A stretch of 8,917 nt of DNA, from the NCBI GenBank assembly GCA_035295705.1, contig DATGIN010000195.1:1-8917 (forward strand), in the 5' to 3' direction. This document shows, in pieces, positions 8,201 through 8,917 of the stretch; the stretch's first letter is position 1, and each line of letters begins with the position of its first letter. Position numbers and translations under genes: made by a program. This DNA comes from Poindextera sp035295705. GTDB taxonomy: Bacteria > Pseudomonadota > Alphaproteobacteria > Caulobacterales > Caulobacteraceae. Below the pieces are notes generated by a model. That model searched no databases. It saw nothing but the letters and a program-made list of their open reading frames with translations, and had not been told where the DNA came from.

Positions 8201-8890
8201 AGCGACATGTGGGCGACCGGCGTCGGGTTCGATCCGACCGGCGCTCGCCTGGTCATCACTTACGCCGAAACGGACCCGCAAACCCCCGACGGGGAGGCGC
8301 GTATCTGCGCCGTCAACGATGGACGCGAGCTCGGCCGGTTCGCGGAAGGGCAGGAGCTGTGGGACGCGGCGTTCAATGGCCGCGGGACGCTGATCCTGAC
8401 CGGGTCCGAGAGCCGGGTCGCCCAACTGTGGGACGCCGCAACGCTCCGTCCGGTCGGTCCGGCCATGCGTCACGGCAAGCCGCTCAACTGGGCCGCATTT
8501 GACCCGGCCGGCGACCTTATCGCCACTGCGTCCGACGACGGGACAGCACGCATCTGGCGAGTGGCGGATGGCCGGCCCATGTCGCCGCCGCTCGTCGGCG
8601 ACGGGCTCATGCTCTACGCCGCCTTCGATCCGGGGGGGAAGACGCTGGCGACGGCGACCTCGACGGGCCGCGTCTACTTCTGGGACGCGAGGTCCGCCAG
8701 ATTGCTCGGTATACGGATCGTCTCAGCCCCTGGCGAGGCCCTCTATTCGGTCAACTTCGACCGCACGGGCCGCCGCATCGCCGTGGGATCGCACGATGGC
8801 TTCGTCCACGTCCTGGAGGCGCGCGTCGATCCGAACGCCACCGTCCGCGCCGCCCGCGCGCTGGCCGCCGCGATCCGGCCAGCCGGCTGA
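5276..8890 (+). CDS. nSTAND1-type NTPase with transmembrane helix and WD40 propellers
   Basis: The gene encodes 1204 residues. The start ATG at 5276 overlaps the upstream stop and has AAGG seven bases before it. The NTPase module (about 15-410) has YFFGRRGEERELFERV (25-40), Walker A GRSGLGKTS (50-58, Lys56), Walker B IIFDQFEEVF (139-148), the sensor-like IALREDYLPQLEGL (205-218), LTPMEGRQALQAVIGPA (232-248), EPSLLSLFCQQLNEKR (290-305) and a winged-helix-like end with YELIHDRIAEV (398-408). The DQFEE Walker B and LRxDyL motif are typical of the nSTAND1 family. A basic, coiled segment (410-434) leads into one membrane helix (about 434-457). From about 530 to 1185 there are WD40-type repeats: 15 strand ends about 44 residues apart, 11 with Trp (559, 648, 733, 781, 822, 871, 917, 961, 1052, 1094, 1136), enough for two propellers. 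STAND proteins are ATP-driven switches that oligomerise on sensing a ligand. Here the propellers are the likely sensor and the SIR2-TIR protein the likely effector. Confidence 0.9.
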   Translation: MTDAVVDEAHPWPGLAAFDEAIARYFFGRRGEERELFERVSREKTTLFFGRSGLGKTSLLQASLAPRLREAGYAPAIIRVNYDAAAPPAAQAAEAIMLALRDTGADPPASEPAESLWAWLHRRDLALGDADADPVTPAIIFDQFEEVFTLGLDRDASRLAAQSFLGELADLIENRPPAELRERLEADPDLLGRYALGPQSYSIVIALREDYLPQLEGLRARAPSLGSNRMRLTPMEGRQALQAVIGPARSLVDDAEAREIVHYVGSRRIDDPFGATGAEPADDLGRLEVEPSLLSLFCQQLNEKRLAEGAPKLTHDLLEASRGSILDDFYESALADQPAEVRAFVEDRLLTPSGMRDRLTRATVETEPDTYRVPTNRLDLLVGRRLLRVEERGRLREYELIHDRIAEVAMRSRTERRARDAAEAARRSQARRRRLLVVGGGLISAALALAVLVLSVLYSNQRTSLAEQRLANADLLLEDGRFSELVAGAAPVLPATLAGARRTDLELVAEVGYALEHNRLRRGIAGFAETPSETELSPDGTRVLAVSKVDVGRYELGVWDLATGRAVLPLGARTDLDCCASFGATDDVVVLAKGSPGARKSELDAVSLDQAAPPRVLARGWPTISTIARDPPGGIVLAGAIDGSYAIWDLHSWAATPPLKAPGRIRSLVFCPDQRWLALFSDAAPPQLVSYSGAQLGVLRSPGASGGPYPAVAGLSGDCGRIVTATAGGLAVWNTSNPRAPRFLRQLPQTQVGDPVRSLALSPTGKLVVTASGSQEQALLWDTDSGRQVAALASRGRVQSVAFSPSGDRIATAAFGDWVQLWGANGEPLAGDYVLRDGVDFNRKVMFGPGGQTLITVGQIEAPSDPAIRIWDVRARASATGSGTGDLAMDGPARDVQFSPDGRRLAASSMKGRVALWDASTLRPVADQSSMTVGSAVFRLAFDRAGRRLAAAAQDGSAEIWDLSGLAPPLRLPPVSDMWATGVGFDPTGARLVITYAETDPQTPDGEARICAVNDGRELGRFAEGQELWDAAFNGRGTLILTGSESRVAQLWDAATLRPVGPAMRHGKPLNWAAFDPAGDLIATASDDGTARIWRVADGRPMSPPLVGDGLMLYAAFDPGGKTLATATSTGRVYFWDARSARLLGIRIVSAPGEALYSVNFDRTGRRIAVGSHDGFVHVLEARVDPNATVRAARALAAAIRPAG

Positions 8891-8917
8891 AGCCGATCGA
8901 GCCTCCGCGCTTGGAGA

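Noticed and set aside
1..8917. CRISPR arrays, tRNA/rRNA genes, insertion sequences, integrase or attachment repeats marking a defence island edge
   Set aside because: Nothing matching was seen on either strand; the candidate immune unit sits next to ordinary metabolic genes with similar base composition.

Overview
The window is G+C-rich (about two thirds or more by eye). Strong third-position GC leaves long open frames antisense to the real genes. This, plus a GST-like protein, tandem family III CoA-transferases and short 4-base gene overlaps, suggests a proteobacterium, most likely an alphaproteobacterium of the Caulobacter/Phenylobacterium or sphingomonad kind. That placement is inference; no rRNA or other marker gene is present.

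Left part (1-807, + strand): the C-terminal end of a protein that looks like a glutathione S-transferase, followed by a small secreted SnoaL/NTF2-like protein with a clear signal peptide.

Middle part (841-3646, - strand): a compact three-gene operon read right to left. It holds a CaiB/BaiF (family III) CoA-transferase with the catalytic aspartate, a second CoA-transferase in which that aspartate position aligns with a tyrosine, and a small DUF1905 protein. Both junctions are ATGA overlaps, so the three are probably translationally coupled. The two transferases may form a heteromeric enzyme with one catalytic and one non-catalytic subunit. The substrate cannot be read from the sequence.

Right part (3891-8890, + strand): a divergent two-gene unit, also joined by an ATGA overlap, and the most interesting part of the window. 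The first gene encodes a SIR2-like domain fused to a C-terminal TIR domain. The second encodes a 1204-residue STAND-type NTPase (nSTAND1-like P-loop module), then one transmembrane helix, then about 650 residues of WD40-type beta-propeller. This has the logic of a bacterial conflict or antiphage system: a sensor/switch (propeller plus STAND ATPase) coupled to an NAD-directed effector (TIR, with SIR2-like partner domain). The TIR keeps its candidate catalytic Glu, while the SIR2-like domain has lost the Asn of the TTNYD-type motif. The membrane helix, with a strongly basic N-terminal flank, predicts a cytosolic ATPase and an extracytoplasmic propeller. The 244-base divergent gap (3647-3890) should hold promoters for both operons.

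No tRNA, rRNA, CRISPR array, insertion sequence, integrase or attachment site was recognised. No gene-free stretch exceeds 300 bases.
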